From: Opisthocomus hoazin
Lineage: Eukaryota > Chordata > Aves > Opisthocomiformes > Opisthocomidae
Assembly (NCBI RefSeq): GCF_030867145.1
Contig: NC_134433.1
Coordinates: 13,405,216-13,469,215, forward strand
Direction of reading: 5' to 3'
DNA length: 64,000 nt
A model generated the notes under the pieces. It saw only the letters and a list, made by a program, of their open reading frames with translations, was not told the origin of the DNA and made no database searches. This document shows positions 11,701-22,665 of the stretch, piece after piece (the stretch's first letter is position 1; each line of letters begins with the position of its first letter). Position numbers and translations under genes: made by a program.

Positions 11701-14700
11701 AAAACTGAGCCTGTCTATGCTAATTCTCATCCAAGCTTATGCAATATTCATTGCAGTGTCTGATCTGTGATTCTTCTTGAGAAGTAAGTTCTGGTGTTGT
11801 GACTCGTGGCAATTACCAAAGCCCCCAAAAGGCACTGAAATACAAATAGTGGCTGGGATGAGCAGGGAGGAGGGGGCCGGGGGGGAAGTGTTGGGGTTAG
11901 TGGGTGTAAGGTTAACGATGGTTCCCACTGGTCTGCGCCCTGTGCAGAGAGGACGTGTTTGCTGGGGAGCAGTAGCAAGGATCGCCTGGGAAGACAGGGC
12001 TGATCCTATGGGATGCAACCATGAGCCTGGTAAGGCTGTGTCCTAACGCCAGGGACGTGGCCAGGGGTGTGCTGCAAGGAGCTGAGGACGCAAGGCAGCG
12101 ATGCTCAGGACCCGGAGCAGATGGGTCGCGGCAGCTTCAGCCCTTGCCAGGCAGGTCCAGAAAGGAAACCAGAGCTTCAGGGCTGGTGAGAAACCTCTGA
12201 TGCTGAGGAAAGGGTGCAGGGGTTGACCCAGCGCACGTCACGCACCTGCGAACAGGCTGAAAACCCAGCCCCAAGTTTTCTGGTGCGTTCCATATACTTC
12301 CCAAGTGTGCTAAACCCAGGATGAATTATCTTAAAGACTCTATGTTTTCTGAGTCAGTTTTGTATCTGCAGTTGGAGGTTTTAGTGGATGGGTGCTTTGG
12401 TGTGTGTGTGTCTGTGTCTGCAAATCAGGTAAAGTCGCAATGCTTTGAATAGTGGATGAGGCCCCTGGCAGCTGTGGGATCCCACTCACAATGATCTAAA
12501 CTGGACCCTTAATTTTCACAGATCAGCAAAGCTCGTCTGAAATCTCTGCCTTGGTGTGCTGCATTGTTCGGGCTGACGGTCGGCGGGGGTACCGAGCTGA
12601 AGCCACGTTGCTGGCCTGTCCCTCGTGTATAATGCAGGCCTGGAGAGGACAGAAAAGCAGGCATTTGGGACGGGGGTTGGGAATCGTAAATGGATTAAGA
12701 TCGGAATCATGTGGGATGCTGATCACCGTAACTTCAGTAGTGGTTTGTGCCTCAAAGGGCAGGGCTAGAGGGAGATTTCCCAATTCCTTCCAGTCTGTTT
12801 AACCCATCCCTGCCCTAGAGCTATTTTGAACACCAGTGGGTAATGAATAAGCCTTTTTGTGATACAGAACGGTTTTCTTGGCATACTTTTAGGAACTGCA
12901 AGCCCAGCCATCGGGCGCGTTCCGGCACTGCTGCTCTTGCACCGGCAGAAGCGTGCAGCCCCGGCACACGACAGGAATGTGAGCGCGCTGCCGGGCTGGA
13001 ATGAGGGGAATGCGGCCGCTCGCCCGGACCTGCAGGCAGGCCTGGGACAGACAGACGGCCATGTATTTCCTAGAGAAATGCCGAGAATTCAGAGAGCTCG
13101 TGAGTAGCCCACTGTTGTACAAACATGAGGGCACAGTGCCAGGAGTCCAGCAGGGGCAAGTATACTGGGTCCCCCCCGTGCTCAAAGAATGGCTCTGCGG
13201 GGTATTTCTAGCAGATGAGCTGTAAAATGAACCTTTGGATGAGGGCAGGAGGATTTGGGTTGCCTCAGTTTGCCGGTTGTGATTCGGGGGATGTTGCTGG
13301 GTGATGGAGGAGATGCTGGATAGTGAGCGGATTGAAGCCCGGGCGGTGGGACACAGATGGCTGGCACTAGCACTGGTCGCTTGATCCATCTCTTGGGGCC
13401 TGATCCCAAACTCCCCTCTCTTCCTTCCTTGTGGGATGTTTCTTTGTCTCCTTGATGACAGAGGAATGGTGTGCTTTCCAGATGAAGTCACCAACACAAG
13501 CCGCTCCTGCTGACTCTCCCGTGACCGTTTTGTGGCTGGAAAGCCTTGTTGGTGCCTTATCAGATGGGACGGTCACCAGCTGGTGTCCACCCTGCCTCAC
13601 TGCCGGGTTTGAATAGGTGACTTGTGCTAAATTTCCGCTGCAAGCACATCCACCTCCCTTTAGCGAGGGCAGCGGCCAAGTGAGGGGGATGCCAGGTTCG
13701 TTTGCAAGCGCTGAATGCGGTTTAGCCGTGTGACAAAGTCTGCTGGCGTTAGTGTGTGTAGTCCCGCTCCGTCTCCACTTGCAGAGGTGTGCGCTCTCTC
13801 TTGGGTATTCCTGGGGGCATCCATGGCCCTGAGCACTAAATCACCACTGGTAGTGCTGGTCTGGGGGCCTTTCCTCCACTGGGTGCCTGCCTCGCCGGGC
13901 TCAGGCAGAGTGAAACAGCGTCCAAACCAGGTAATAATGTTCATGACTTGTCAGACGCATCCCTGTGCTCTGGAAACGACTGGGCAGTTAGCACCGGGAA
14001 GGGGTGTGGGGGTTCATGGAGGAGTTCCTGGCTGCAAAATATATGGCGTTCCTTCTGGGAAGGAACACACCCTGCTTCCTGGCCACCGTTGTCTGCGGTC
14101 CGCCCTGCAAAAAGGTTTGTGTGTGTTCTGTGGACCAGGGACTGGGGTCTTCCAGCAGCCACATCTCGGCACCGGGGCAATGGTGCCTGTGGGGCAAGAG
14201 GGTGCTTGCAAGGAGGGTCCCAGTGCAGTGTGGTGGGGTTTGCATCCCGGAGGATCAGTGTCAGCCAGCCGTGACCCCTGCCTGCCCTCCGGCAGGGAAA
14301 GGCAGGCAATGGCAGAGCCTGTCTCCCAGCTTCCTGCTCTGGCTATGGAATTACAGCACTCTGCTGGGACGGAAACAGGATCCAGGGACCCCGGTTCCCA
14401 CACCGTGTGTGAGCTCTGGAGAGGCAGCCTGCTCGCTGGGCTCTTGCCAGAGCTGATAGGAAAAGGCCATTCTTCACACGCCCTGTCACTGACCGGTTCG
14501 CACTTTGACTGATCCCCCCCTGTTTTTCTTCCGTCACAGGCATCCCGACTCTCATCGTCCTGGACCCCAAGGGAGAGGTGATCACGCGGCAGGGGCGGGT
14601 GGAGGTGCTGAACGACATCGAGTGCCGCGAGTTCCCCTGGCACCCCAAGCCTGTGCTGGAGCTGACAGACTCCAACGCTGTGCAGCTGAATGAGGGCCCC

Positions 14701-17700
14701 TGCCTCGTCCTCTTTGTAGGTACGGAGTGCTCGGGAAAGGGGGCTGAGAACCTGCCTGCAGTGGTGACAGTGTCCGTGGGAAGGGACATCCGCCTGTTTC
14801 CATCACCAGGAGCAGTGCTACAGGGTCTGGAGAGGCCACGGGGAGACAGAGGTCCGTGTGGAATCCCCTCGAGGGATTCAAGGGGGCTAACAGACCTGGA
14901 GCCTTGTGCGTATTGGAGAAACGGGCTGCTGCAGCTCGCCGGGGTTTGCCAGAGCCTGCCCGTGCCCACACGTCTCCCGCAGCTCCAGTCCTCACCCGAG
15001 GGATGTGATGGAGTAGCAGTTCACAGTGGAGAGGAGCTGTCGTATCGAAGATGGTTCGGCAGCGGCTGCAGAGAGGAATGCTGATCAGGGGTCGAGGAGT
15101 ACAAGAAATACACTGTCACAGCTGGAGGTGGGGGTGGGAAAGGCCTTTTCTGGAGCAGGGACTTCAGGCACATGTGACTTTCTAGAGGAGGCAGAGGACG
15201 TGTCTCTGGGAGGGATGACTGCTCTGTGCTGGAAACCACAGCTTGGAGCTGTAATCCCTGAGCTGGGCAGGGCTGGGACAGTCGGAGGAGCCTCTTGCAT
15301 GGGCTGCTGATCCTTGGGTGTTCCCCCCGTGGAGCGCTGAGCAGGGCCTTTCCCCAAAGTCCCTCTTCCACTGCTAACCCACACATGAAGACCCACACAT
15401 GAAGCTCCCCTGCAGTTGGAAACAGCCTTAGAACTCATCCGAAGCACAGCGGGCTCGTTCCCCATCGCTCCCCTGCCAGCGATGGATGGCTAAATCCGGC
15501 GAGGGCTGTAGCCAGGATGTGCTGCGGTGCAGGCTGAGCCCTGGGCCGCTGGCAGAGGGGTGGGCACAGCATCCCAGGGAGCAGCCAAGGGGTCCCGGGC
15601 TCTCGAGGGGAGCGTAACTGTCCCGTGAGCGCTCTGTGGAGCGGCCGGGGGGGGTTTGCTGAAGAAGCCCCCCTTGCCCCGAGCCTGCCGATGTTGTGCA
15701 GGGGGCCTGGCCTGGGGCAGGGCGCGTGTCCCGCTTCCTCGCACGCCCTTTGTGAGCAGCACACCCTTCTCTGCAGCGCTGATAACACGTCTCTCGCTCT
15801 TTCCCTTCTTCCCTTTCAGACTTCCTTTTGACCCTGATTATTTATTCAGCATAGCCCAGCAGGGGATGTGAGCACAGAGCCAGAAATACTCTCCTCGTGC
15901 GGGGAGGACCGGCTGGCCACGCCAAGCGTGATTGATTGGGGCCGGCGCTGCAGGCCTCTGGAAAGAGTTATTTTTATCTTGCTCTGAGCAAAGTTTTTCT
16001 ATCACCTTGTTGCAAACAGCTCCTCAGGAAAGCACTCTCCGGCCGGCAGCCGGGGCTCTTGCTTGGCGCTTGAGGGGTTGCCTGGCCTCGGTGAAATCTG
16101 CCGGTGATGTGCTGGGCCAGAGATGAAGCTGGTGCTGCACTGAGGCAGGCAGCAGGGCCGGGGGCTCCTGGCCAGCTCCTGTCCTGCTGGGAGACCCCCC
16201 CCAGCAGACCGGTGCCTGCGCTGTGTGAGCAGCAACGGCCCCAGGAGAAGGCAGCCGCTGGAGAAGGCTTAGCAAGAGCTGGTTAGGAATAAATCCCGAC
16301 CGATCTGCATCTTCCCCTGGAGACGTTAGGGCTAGGTTAGCCAGAGTGTGCAGGGCTGCCTGGAGTGCTGCCAGCAGTGCTTGCGTGGAGAAAAATCCAT
16401 CCCTGCAGACACCCCCCAACCCTGCGTATTCATCACTGTCAGGCACGCAGGACAGACCCTAAAATGCAGCGTGCAGTGTCTCTGCCATCCCCTGCTTCGC
16501 TTGGAGAAGCCAGAGGGGAGGGCAGAGGAGTGCGGAGCGAGGGCAGAGAGTGTTTGGGTGTGGGCAGTGCCCATTCCAGCTCGGGGCTGGACCAGTTCTG
16601 TCCAGTGGTTATGCTGGGGACCAGGAGACCAGGGGCCTTTTTTCTCCCTTCTTACTTCTTTTTAATGCTAAAAGTTGTCCCCGAATTGAAATCATTTCAT
16701 CTCGATGCTGCTCAAGGACGCAGTCTCTCCTCTTTCCAGCTCAGTATTTGAACTTCACTGGTGGCTGGCGTTTGATTGATGTTGCCATCTCTTTCTACTC
16801 TACCTCTGTCAAATCAAAGCTGCCTTCACAGCGCTGCTGCTGCGGAGATTCGAGCAGAAAAGCTGCCGAGCAGCCGTCCCGAGGCAGAGGGATGGTGGGT
16901 GGCGGGCAGGAGTGGCAGGCAGCCTCAGATCAGCATGTTCATTTGGTCTTCAAAACATCCCGACACTTCTCAAACTGCAAAGCGGCTTTTTTGTGCCTGT
17001 TTGTCCCTGCGCTTCAGCAGCGGCACCACGGAGTGAGCGGTGAAGTATTTCGGGAGCAGGAGCTGCTCTTCTGTTACATGTTTCCCTGTCTCACATGAAA
17101 AGCACGTTTCAGCTGCTCCCTAATTGCTGCAGAGCCATGTGGCTTTGAAGTTTGTGCTGTGCATCCGGGCTCTGGTTTCCTCCGTGGTGCTGCTGTGGGA
17201 CAGAGCTGCCGGCACCCAGCCAGTTTGCATCTGTTTGATCCTAACCTCCTTTTTGCCTCGCCTCTTCTGTTTTGTCTCCCCACCTCTGTGCCCTGCAGAT
17301 TCAGAGGATGACGGAGAGTCAGAGGCAGCGAAACAACTGATTCAGCCCATAGCTGAAAAAATCATTGCCAAGTACAAAGCCAAAGAGGAGGAGGCACCGT
17401 TGCTCTTCTTCGTGGCGGGCGAGGTAAGCGGGAGGAGAGCGCAGGGCTGCATCCTGCTGTGTCTTTGTACGAGGTCTGAGGTGGGCTGGGTACCGCTGTC
17501 GCCGCCTTCCAGGTGGGCAGCTGAGGCACGGAGCCAGCACAGCTGGTCAGGGACCATGGAGCAAAACCAGCCCCGCGTCCTGGCTCAGTTCCCTGCACTC
17601 GTTGCTGGATATTCTGGCAAAGGGGCCCCAGCTGCGTTTGCTCCGAGGTGGAAAAGCCTGATGGCAAGTGAGGGAGATGCTGGGGACAGGCAGAGAGGGA

Positions 17701-19831
17701 CAGGGGGAGGTGGGAGGGAGCCACCAGCTGCCCCTTCAAACGCTGAGGCTGCGGGCCCTGGGGAGAGGGCAGGGGCCGTTCGGGGGGGCAGCAGGGGCTG
17801 TGTTCCCACTGCTGGCCCCAGCATGAGCATCCCAGCTCCGCTCTGCCCTGCGCTGGGGCTCGGCTGGGCACGTCACTGCGGCGCTTCCCTGTCCCGTGTG
17901 CTGTTGGTGGCTGGGCTGGTGTTTGGGGCACGGGCAGGCTGCAGTGCTTGGAGCCGGGGGTCTGCTGCAGAAAATGGGAAATGAGAAAATGGGGCTTGTG
18001 GCCTCCCTTTGCCTCACACAAGCACTTTGCCTTGCTGCAGGCTTGAAAATGAGATAGGTTTTGTGTAAGGGTCAGGAAAGCTCCTGGGTTTTCCCTCCAG
18101 GCCCGTGGTTCCCCTCCCAGGGTGCTGCTCAGGGCCTGGGCAGGTGGCAGTGTCTGCGTGTCCGTGCGCCTGCTCCGTCCCTGCATGCTCACGTCACAGC
18201 CGCAGCGTGCTGCGAGCGGGGCCCTCCGCAGCCGCGCTGCGCACAGAAGGGTCCCACTGCGGCACCCTGGCCCCCCCAGCCAGGCAAGACCCCGCCTCCC
18301 GCAGCCCCCTCGGCCCCTCTGGGCAGGCACGCTGCTCCCGCTGCCGTAACAGGTCTCTGAGCATCCCCGCTCAGCCCCGCATCCCTGAATAAGCCCCTTG
18401 TTGGAAGGGCTGGTTTGGGAGGGTCCGGGACCTGCCCCCCTCCCCCAGAGCCTGCGAAGCATTTTCCTCCCGCTCGCCGGCTGTAGCTGAAACATTGCTG
18501 CTATTCATCCAGCTCCCGACGTCCCTGCGGCGGCCGGGCTGAAGAATGGGGAGCGTCCGGCACGTCCCATTCATCCGTCACCTCAATAGCCGGGAGCGCT
18601 GGCCCTGGGTCTCCGCCGGCCCCCGTGCACAAAGCAGCTCGGCCACAGCCAGGGCAGGCGCCTCCCATTCCTCTCCCAGCGCTGCCTGGGCCGGTTTTGC
18701 ATGGATTAAAAATGTTTTTTGGATAAAGGACGAGGCATGCTGACACCTGGGCTGGGAGGTGGGAAGGGTCGGGGCCAGCCGAGCACCCCAGCCCCACGGC
18801 CGCGGGCCCAGCCCCGCTCGCCCTTCCCCGCCGCGGGGTCCGGCTGCGCCAGAAACCCCTGCAATGGAAGGGGAGGCGCGACAGGCGTTACCGTGCCGGC
18901 CGCCGCCACGTGCCGCAGAGCCGCCAGCTGCCAACCAGCCTCACCGATTTCTGTTCCCGCCCTCGGGAAGGGGCTCGGAGGAACGCCCCGCTATGCTGCC
19001 GCGCGCTGCGGGCTTGGCGGCGAGCAGATGAATCGCTGCAGCGCTGGCTTTTGCATTGCACAGCCTTGGCAAGAGACAAATTTGGTTTTGTCCTTCGCCC
19101 AGAGCTGTGCCGCGCCTGGCTGAAGGGAGGGCTGCCCCCCACCCCGCCAGCAGCCCGCTGCTGGGGAGCCCTGTGGCTTTTGCACATGCTCTCAGACACT
19201 TGGATCTGCTGGTGAGATTTCAGTGTTGCCTGAAAGCACGGGCTTTCATCCCGTTCCTATTTGCTCCCTTTGGCATCCGCCCCGGTGAGGGCGAGACCGT
19301 GGCTGTGCTGGCACAGGGCTGGCGAGGCCCCGCGTTCAGCACTTGCCCCCAGCTCCTGAGCTGCGGATGCCGCAGTCGTGGCTCCAGGGTGGTTTGTCAG
19401 TCTGGGGGTGCAGGGAGCTGTGCCCAGTGTGGAAAGGCTTGGAGGAGCGCGTGCTCCTATCCCAGCCTAGGATAAATCAACCCAGTTTGGTTTTGGTGCA
19501 GACCACGGGCAGAGCAGGCAGCAGGTCCTTGGGACCAAGCCCTTGGGAGAGGCACTTGTGGGCTGGACCACGGGATAGAAGCAACAGATGGCTCCTGGTG
19601 CCCTGGCTCTGCTGATGGCTCCTCTCTCCCTCTCGTTTTGGCCTCCAGGATGACATGACCGACTCCCTGCGGGATTACACCAACCTGCCCGAGGCTGCGC
19701 CCCTGCTCACCATCCTGGACATGTCGGCCCGGGCCAAGTACGTGATGGATGTGGAAGAGATCACGCCCGAGATCGTGGAAGCCTTTGTCAGCGACTTTCT
19801 AGCAGACAAGCTAAAACCCGAGCCCATCTAA
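5750..19831 (+). CDS. NXN: Nucleoredoxin, C-terminal 315 residues (exons 2-8; 5' partial)
   Basis: Coding exons: 5750-5867, 7144-7277, 7691-7791, 8326-8432, 14540-14719, 17299-17423 and 19649-19831 (TAA 19829-19831). All junctions are GT/AG and join in frame, giving 948 nt. The exon containing the start codon lies left of the window. The protein closely follows vertebrate nucleoredoxin: [17 protein letters not shown], then FSAHW|CPPC (the thioredoxin active site, cut by a phase-0 intron), [18 protein letters not shown], and a C-terminal thioredoxin-like part ending KPEPI. The family's usual length is about 435 residues, so about 120 are missing upstream. NXN is a cytosolic and nuclear oxidoreductase known to bind Dishevelled and restrain Wnt/beta-catenin signalling in a redox-dependent way. 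Both active-site cysteines are present and there is no sign of decay. It is convergent with MRM3. Confidence 0.97.
5868..7143 (+). other. NXN intron with AT-rich inverted repeats
   Basis: This 1.3-kb intron joins GAA G to GT CTG. Around 6690-6790 it holds an AT-rich stretch with short imperfect palindromes and AAAT/GTAT microsatellite runs. Nothing else is recognised. Confidence 0.7.
6693..6800. repeat. AT-rich palindromic and microsatellite patch
   Basis: A hairpin-capable segment (gggttttttatagatataaaaccc type, near 6708-6731) is followed by a related 'tatatataaggttttata' copy, then AAAT and GTAT repeats. It could be a degraded MITE or simple sequence; no terminal duplication was established. 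Confidence 0.5.
9315..9365 (+). repeat. Possible MIR SINE fragment
   Basis: The segment ctctgtttcctgaccttta, then 'accgagaataacc', resembles the MIR core (tcagtttcctcatctgtaaa, then ggataata). It is short and diverged, so this is a weak call. Confidence 0.3.
10200..10555 (+). mobile_element. CR1 LINE, 3' fragment, forward orientation
   Basis: A 5'-truncated CR1 copy of about 350 bp. It shows gagaccttatcgctctctac, the polymerase-frame remnant, 'aggctgcccagggcagtgg', 'ttggacttgatggcctgaga' and the typical CR1 end with the octamer-like repeat attctgtgattctg (10539-10552). Truncation at the 5' end with a kept 3' end is the usual CR1 pattern. It lies in the sense direction inside an NXN intron. 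Confidence 0.93.
14720..17298 (+). other. NXN intron (2.6 kb)
   Basis: A GC-rich intron splitting GTA G|AT. It has a 15-bp tandem duplication near 15371-15400 (acccacacatgaag unit). No gene, RNA or dated repeat is recognised. Confidence 0.65.
17424..19648 (+). other. NXN last intron (2.2 kb, GC-rich)
   Basis: A phase-0 intron between GGC GAG and GAT GAC. It is very GC-rich, so long stop-free frames occur on both strands (for example a 377-codon one on the minus strand at 17362-18495). They are compositional, with no recognised domains. Nothing else is seen. Confidence 0.65.
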
Positions 19832-20820
19832 GGGGGCTTCTGCACCAACAGACGTTATTTAAAACTAGGTCTCTCTTCCGCCGCTCGTGGATTCTCCAGC
19901 GTGTCCTCACGCCTGACCCAGTATCCAACCTTCTTGTGGTGCCTTGTTTTACGCAGTGAATCCTTCTCCTAAGCAAACTCCTTGAGATGCACTTTCAGCA
20001 GGGAGTCGTTGGCGTTTGGAGACTTCGCTTGTGCTTCATGGTGATATATTCTCTAGTAACCAGACCAGAACTGTTACTGTATCATTATTTTATACATGGC
20101 ACTAGCTAGCAAGCAAATCTTTTTTGCATGGTGTTCTTCCCAACACGTGCATCAGGCAGTGGATGGGGTTCTCGGGGCTCTTTTCTTCTCCTTCTCCCCC
20201 TTCTTTCCTTTCCTACCGCCCCTGCTGACTAAGTGACATTAAGGAAGCAATAAGGAGACTGTCCCCTTCGCCCCTGGCCCGTCCTCCTTTCCACCGATGA
20301 GTACCAGTGCCCTGACGAGGCCAAGACAAAGTCTTAACTGCTGACAACCTCTGACAGACCACGGCGCAGCCGAGCTCTTCCTCCTGGGGGTGAGACCTTT
20401 CCGGGTGGGTTTCCCACCTCCTACCCCCCACGCCCACAGACACTGGCTGTGCGTGTCGGGGGTCCCCCACCTGCGACCGGCGGATATTCCTGCCCTCGCT
20501 TGCTGAGCCAGGACCACCGCCACCGGGCTGCTCCGGCCTCTCCGTCTCGCCCTTGTGCTCTCCCCGTCCCCTCTCTCCTCTTCTCTGGTATGAATTGTCC
20601 TGTCCCTTCTATGTTAGTTGATTGAGCTGTTTTTCATAGGTGTGTCCCAAACCTGACGTTACTGGTGCTGTTCTTTAAAAAATAACCAAAAAAACCCCAA
20701 CAAAAAAAAAAAAAATCCCTCCCTAACCCAAGCAGCACAGCCAAGCCCCCAAAAAGTGACATTGTAAAAACTGTACATGGTGATTGGACCTTTGTAATAA
20801 AACTGTTATAATAACCTCGT
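19832..20820 (+). other. NXN 3' UTR
   Basis: Runs from the stop codon to just past the poly(A) signal at 20796-20801, about 1 kb. It includes an A-rich run at about 20685-20715. The end point is inferred from the signal. Confidence 0.75.
20796..20801 (+). terminator. NXN poly(A) signal AATAAA
   Basis: A canonical AATAAA about 965 bp after the NXN stop, followed by a T/G-containing stretch. It is the only canonical signal seen near the expected 3' end. Confidence 0.8.
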
Positions 20821-22584
20821 CCTTGGAGGTCCCGATTGCCGCGTCCCACCATCGGGGAGAGAGAGCCCGCCCGGGACCCGTGCGGGAAGAGGAGCCCCCA
20901 GCCAGACCCCGTGGGTAGGTGCCTGTGCTGGCAGCTCCCGGCGCTGCGGTGGCTGAGCCGGGGTCACATGTTCCCCCCGGGGCTCTTGGCTGTTCCTCAC
21001 CCCGGGGTGCTGACTGCCACGAGCTGCTCGGAGGCTCCCCGGAGCAGGGAGCACCCACCCTCCCCGTGAGCTCTGCTTGCAGCCCCCCAGCCGAGGGTCC
21101 CCCAGCTCTTAGCTGGCAGCGGCCGCCATGGTTTCTGCCAGCGTCGTGTGCTGAATAGCGGCCGTTGTGCGAGCCAGCGCTTTCCCTTTCAGCTCGTTAC
21201 TCAGCGATGGCAGGATTACGGCCTCTCCCCTTCTGTCGCTGCGGCAGCAACCCACCCTGGCAGGAGCTGGGAAGGCAGGAGCCGTATAAATCCACCCTGT
21301 GTTCTGCGCGGTTCAGAGGCGCTCGTGTTCGGCGGTGAAGTGACCGGTGAGCTGTGCGAGGAGGAGCTGCGCTGCCTGGCTCGCCGGTCCCAGAGCTGGG
21401 GGGGCCGGAGGGGCTGCGTGTGGCTGGGCCAGGGGCAGGGGCTGGCCCGAGCACGATGGCAATGGCACGAAGGCGGTGGGAGCTGCGGCTTGCTGCGTCT
21501 CCCAGGGCGTTGGGCTTTGAGCAACCCACCCGAAATTAACCCTAAATTCAACTCTTACCCCTTTACTGGAGATTTCTGAGGAAATGCGCTTTTCGGTGAG
21601 TTACCCTCCGCCGCAGGGTTGCGGGCGCATGCAGTGAGCTGCGGCGAAGCAGCTGAGCAGCGGCGTTGCCTGCGCTCAGCGGGTGCCCGATGGTCTGGGG
21701 GCAATCGTGATGAGTTTGCGCTTTGGGAGGCCGCAGGGTCTGCAGCACTTGGTCATGCAGCAGGAGGTCATTTTTTTTTTTTTTAGAGGGACATGCCCTG
21801 TTCCCCTCTGGACGCTGTGGTTCAGGCTCCCAGTGAGGCCGAGAGCACAGCACTGCCGTAGCTGCTCAGCAGGAACTCGAGCAAAGCAGCAATTTTCTGC
21901 CCAAGAACTGGGTCATTTGGGGTCAGTCTGATGAGACCAGAGCTGGAACTGAGCTCTGGAGATGACAGAATTGCTCGGCTGGAGCAGTTTCAGGCTTGAG
22001 GCAATGCACACCCAGCCCGGGCAGCGCTCTGCACCACGTGGATACGAGGCTGTGGGCACGGAAGAGGCGGAATCTCCGTCTCTGGGTATTTTTCAAGCAG
22101 ATGATATCAAAAATTTCCATTTGCTAATGAGAAACTGGAGCCAGCGGAGAGTGGGCTGGTGGGAAGTAGCTGATTGTGCGACTCGCAGCCAGTGTAGAGG
22201 CGGCATTTTTCAGCGTGCAGCTCACGCTGCCGCAGGAGCCGTCCACCGACACGCAGCTGCCGGCGGTGCCGAGCGCTGTGCAGCCTGGCCGGGGCTGCGG
22301 CACATCCCGCAGCTGTGGCGGGGGGTTGCCACGAGCCGACGTGCTGCCCTCCAGGAGGACTGGGGGTCTCCCTCCCCGGGGCCCAGTGCCCGCTCCCCTC
22401 CAGAGAAGCAGCGGTGCCCACAGCTCCCTTCCCACCCTCGTTCATAATTCACCCGCGCCAAGGCCTCTCCCTTCTCACAAGCATCACCGTGCGGCCGCAG
22501 CGCCCGCGGCCTCGCCCGGGAGTCACGCACCCCGCCAGGCACACAGCTCCAACGCTGCCTTTCAGACCCATTTACTGCAAACCA
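20821..22584. other. NXN-MRM3 convergent intergenic spacer
   Basis: 1.8 kb between two 3' ends. It holds a T-run at about 21769-21784 and GC-rich unique-looking sequence. No exon, RNA gene or dated repeat is recognised. Confidence 0.6.
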
Positions 22585-22602
22585 AACAGCCCGAGCTGCG
22601 CT

Positions 22603-22608
22603 TTTATT
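22603..22608 (-). terminator. MRM3 poly(A) signal AATAAA
   Basis: TTTATT on the plus strand reads AATAAA on the minus strand, about 60 bp after the MRM3 stop. This implies a very short 3' UTR. Confidence 0.75.
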
Positions 22609-22665
22609 AACTCTACAGCACGCCAGGGAGAAGAGATGCTTCTCCAGCACCCAAACCCCTGCAGG

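Larger units (their letters stand above)
8433..14539 (+). other. NXN intron (6.1 kb) with a CR1 and a possible MIR fragment
   Basis: The longest complete NXN intron in the window, splitting CAA G|GC. It contains a CR1 3' fragment at about 10200-10555 and a weak MIR-like patch near 9315-9365. The remaining open frames (for example 13715-14512) match nothing I know and are not flanked by NXN-compatible splice sites. Confidence 0.75.

Noticed and set aside
13715-14512. A 265-codon plus-strand frame in an NXN intron just before exon 14540-14719.
   Set aside because: No similarity recognised. It is intronic and in no splice-compatible arrangement.
17362-18495. A 377-codon minus-strand open frame in the last NXN introns.
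   Set aside because: It overlaps an NXN exon in antisense and has biased composition, no recognisable family and no promoter.
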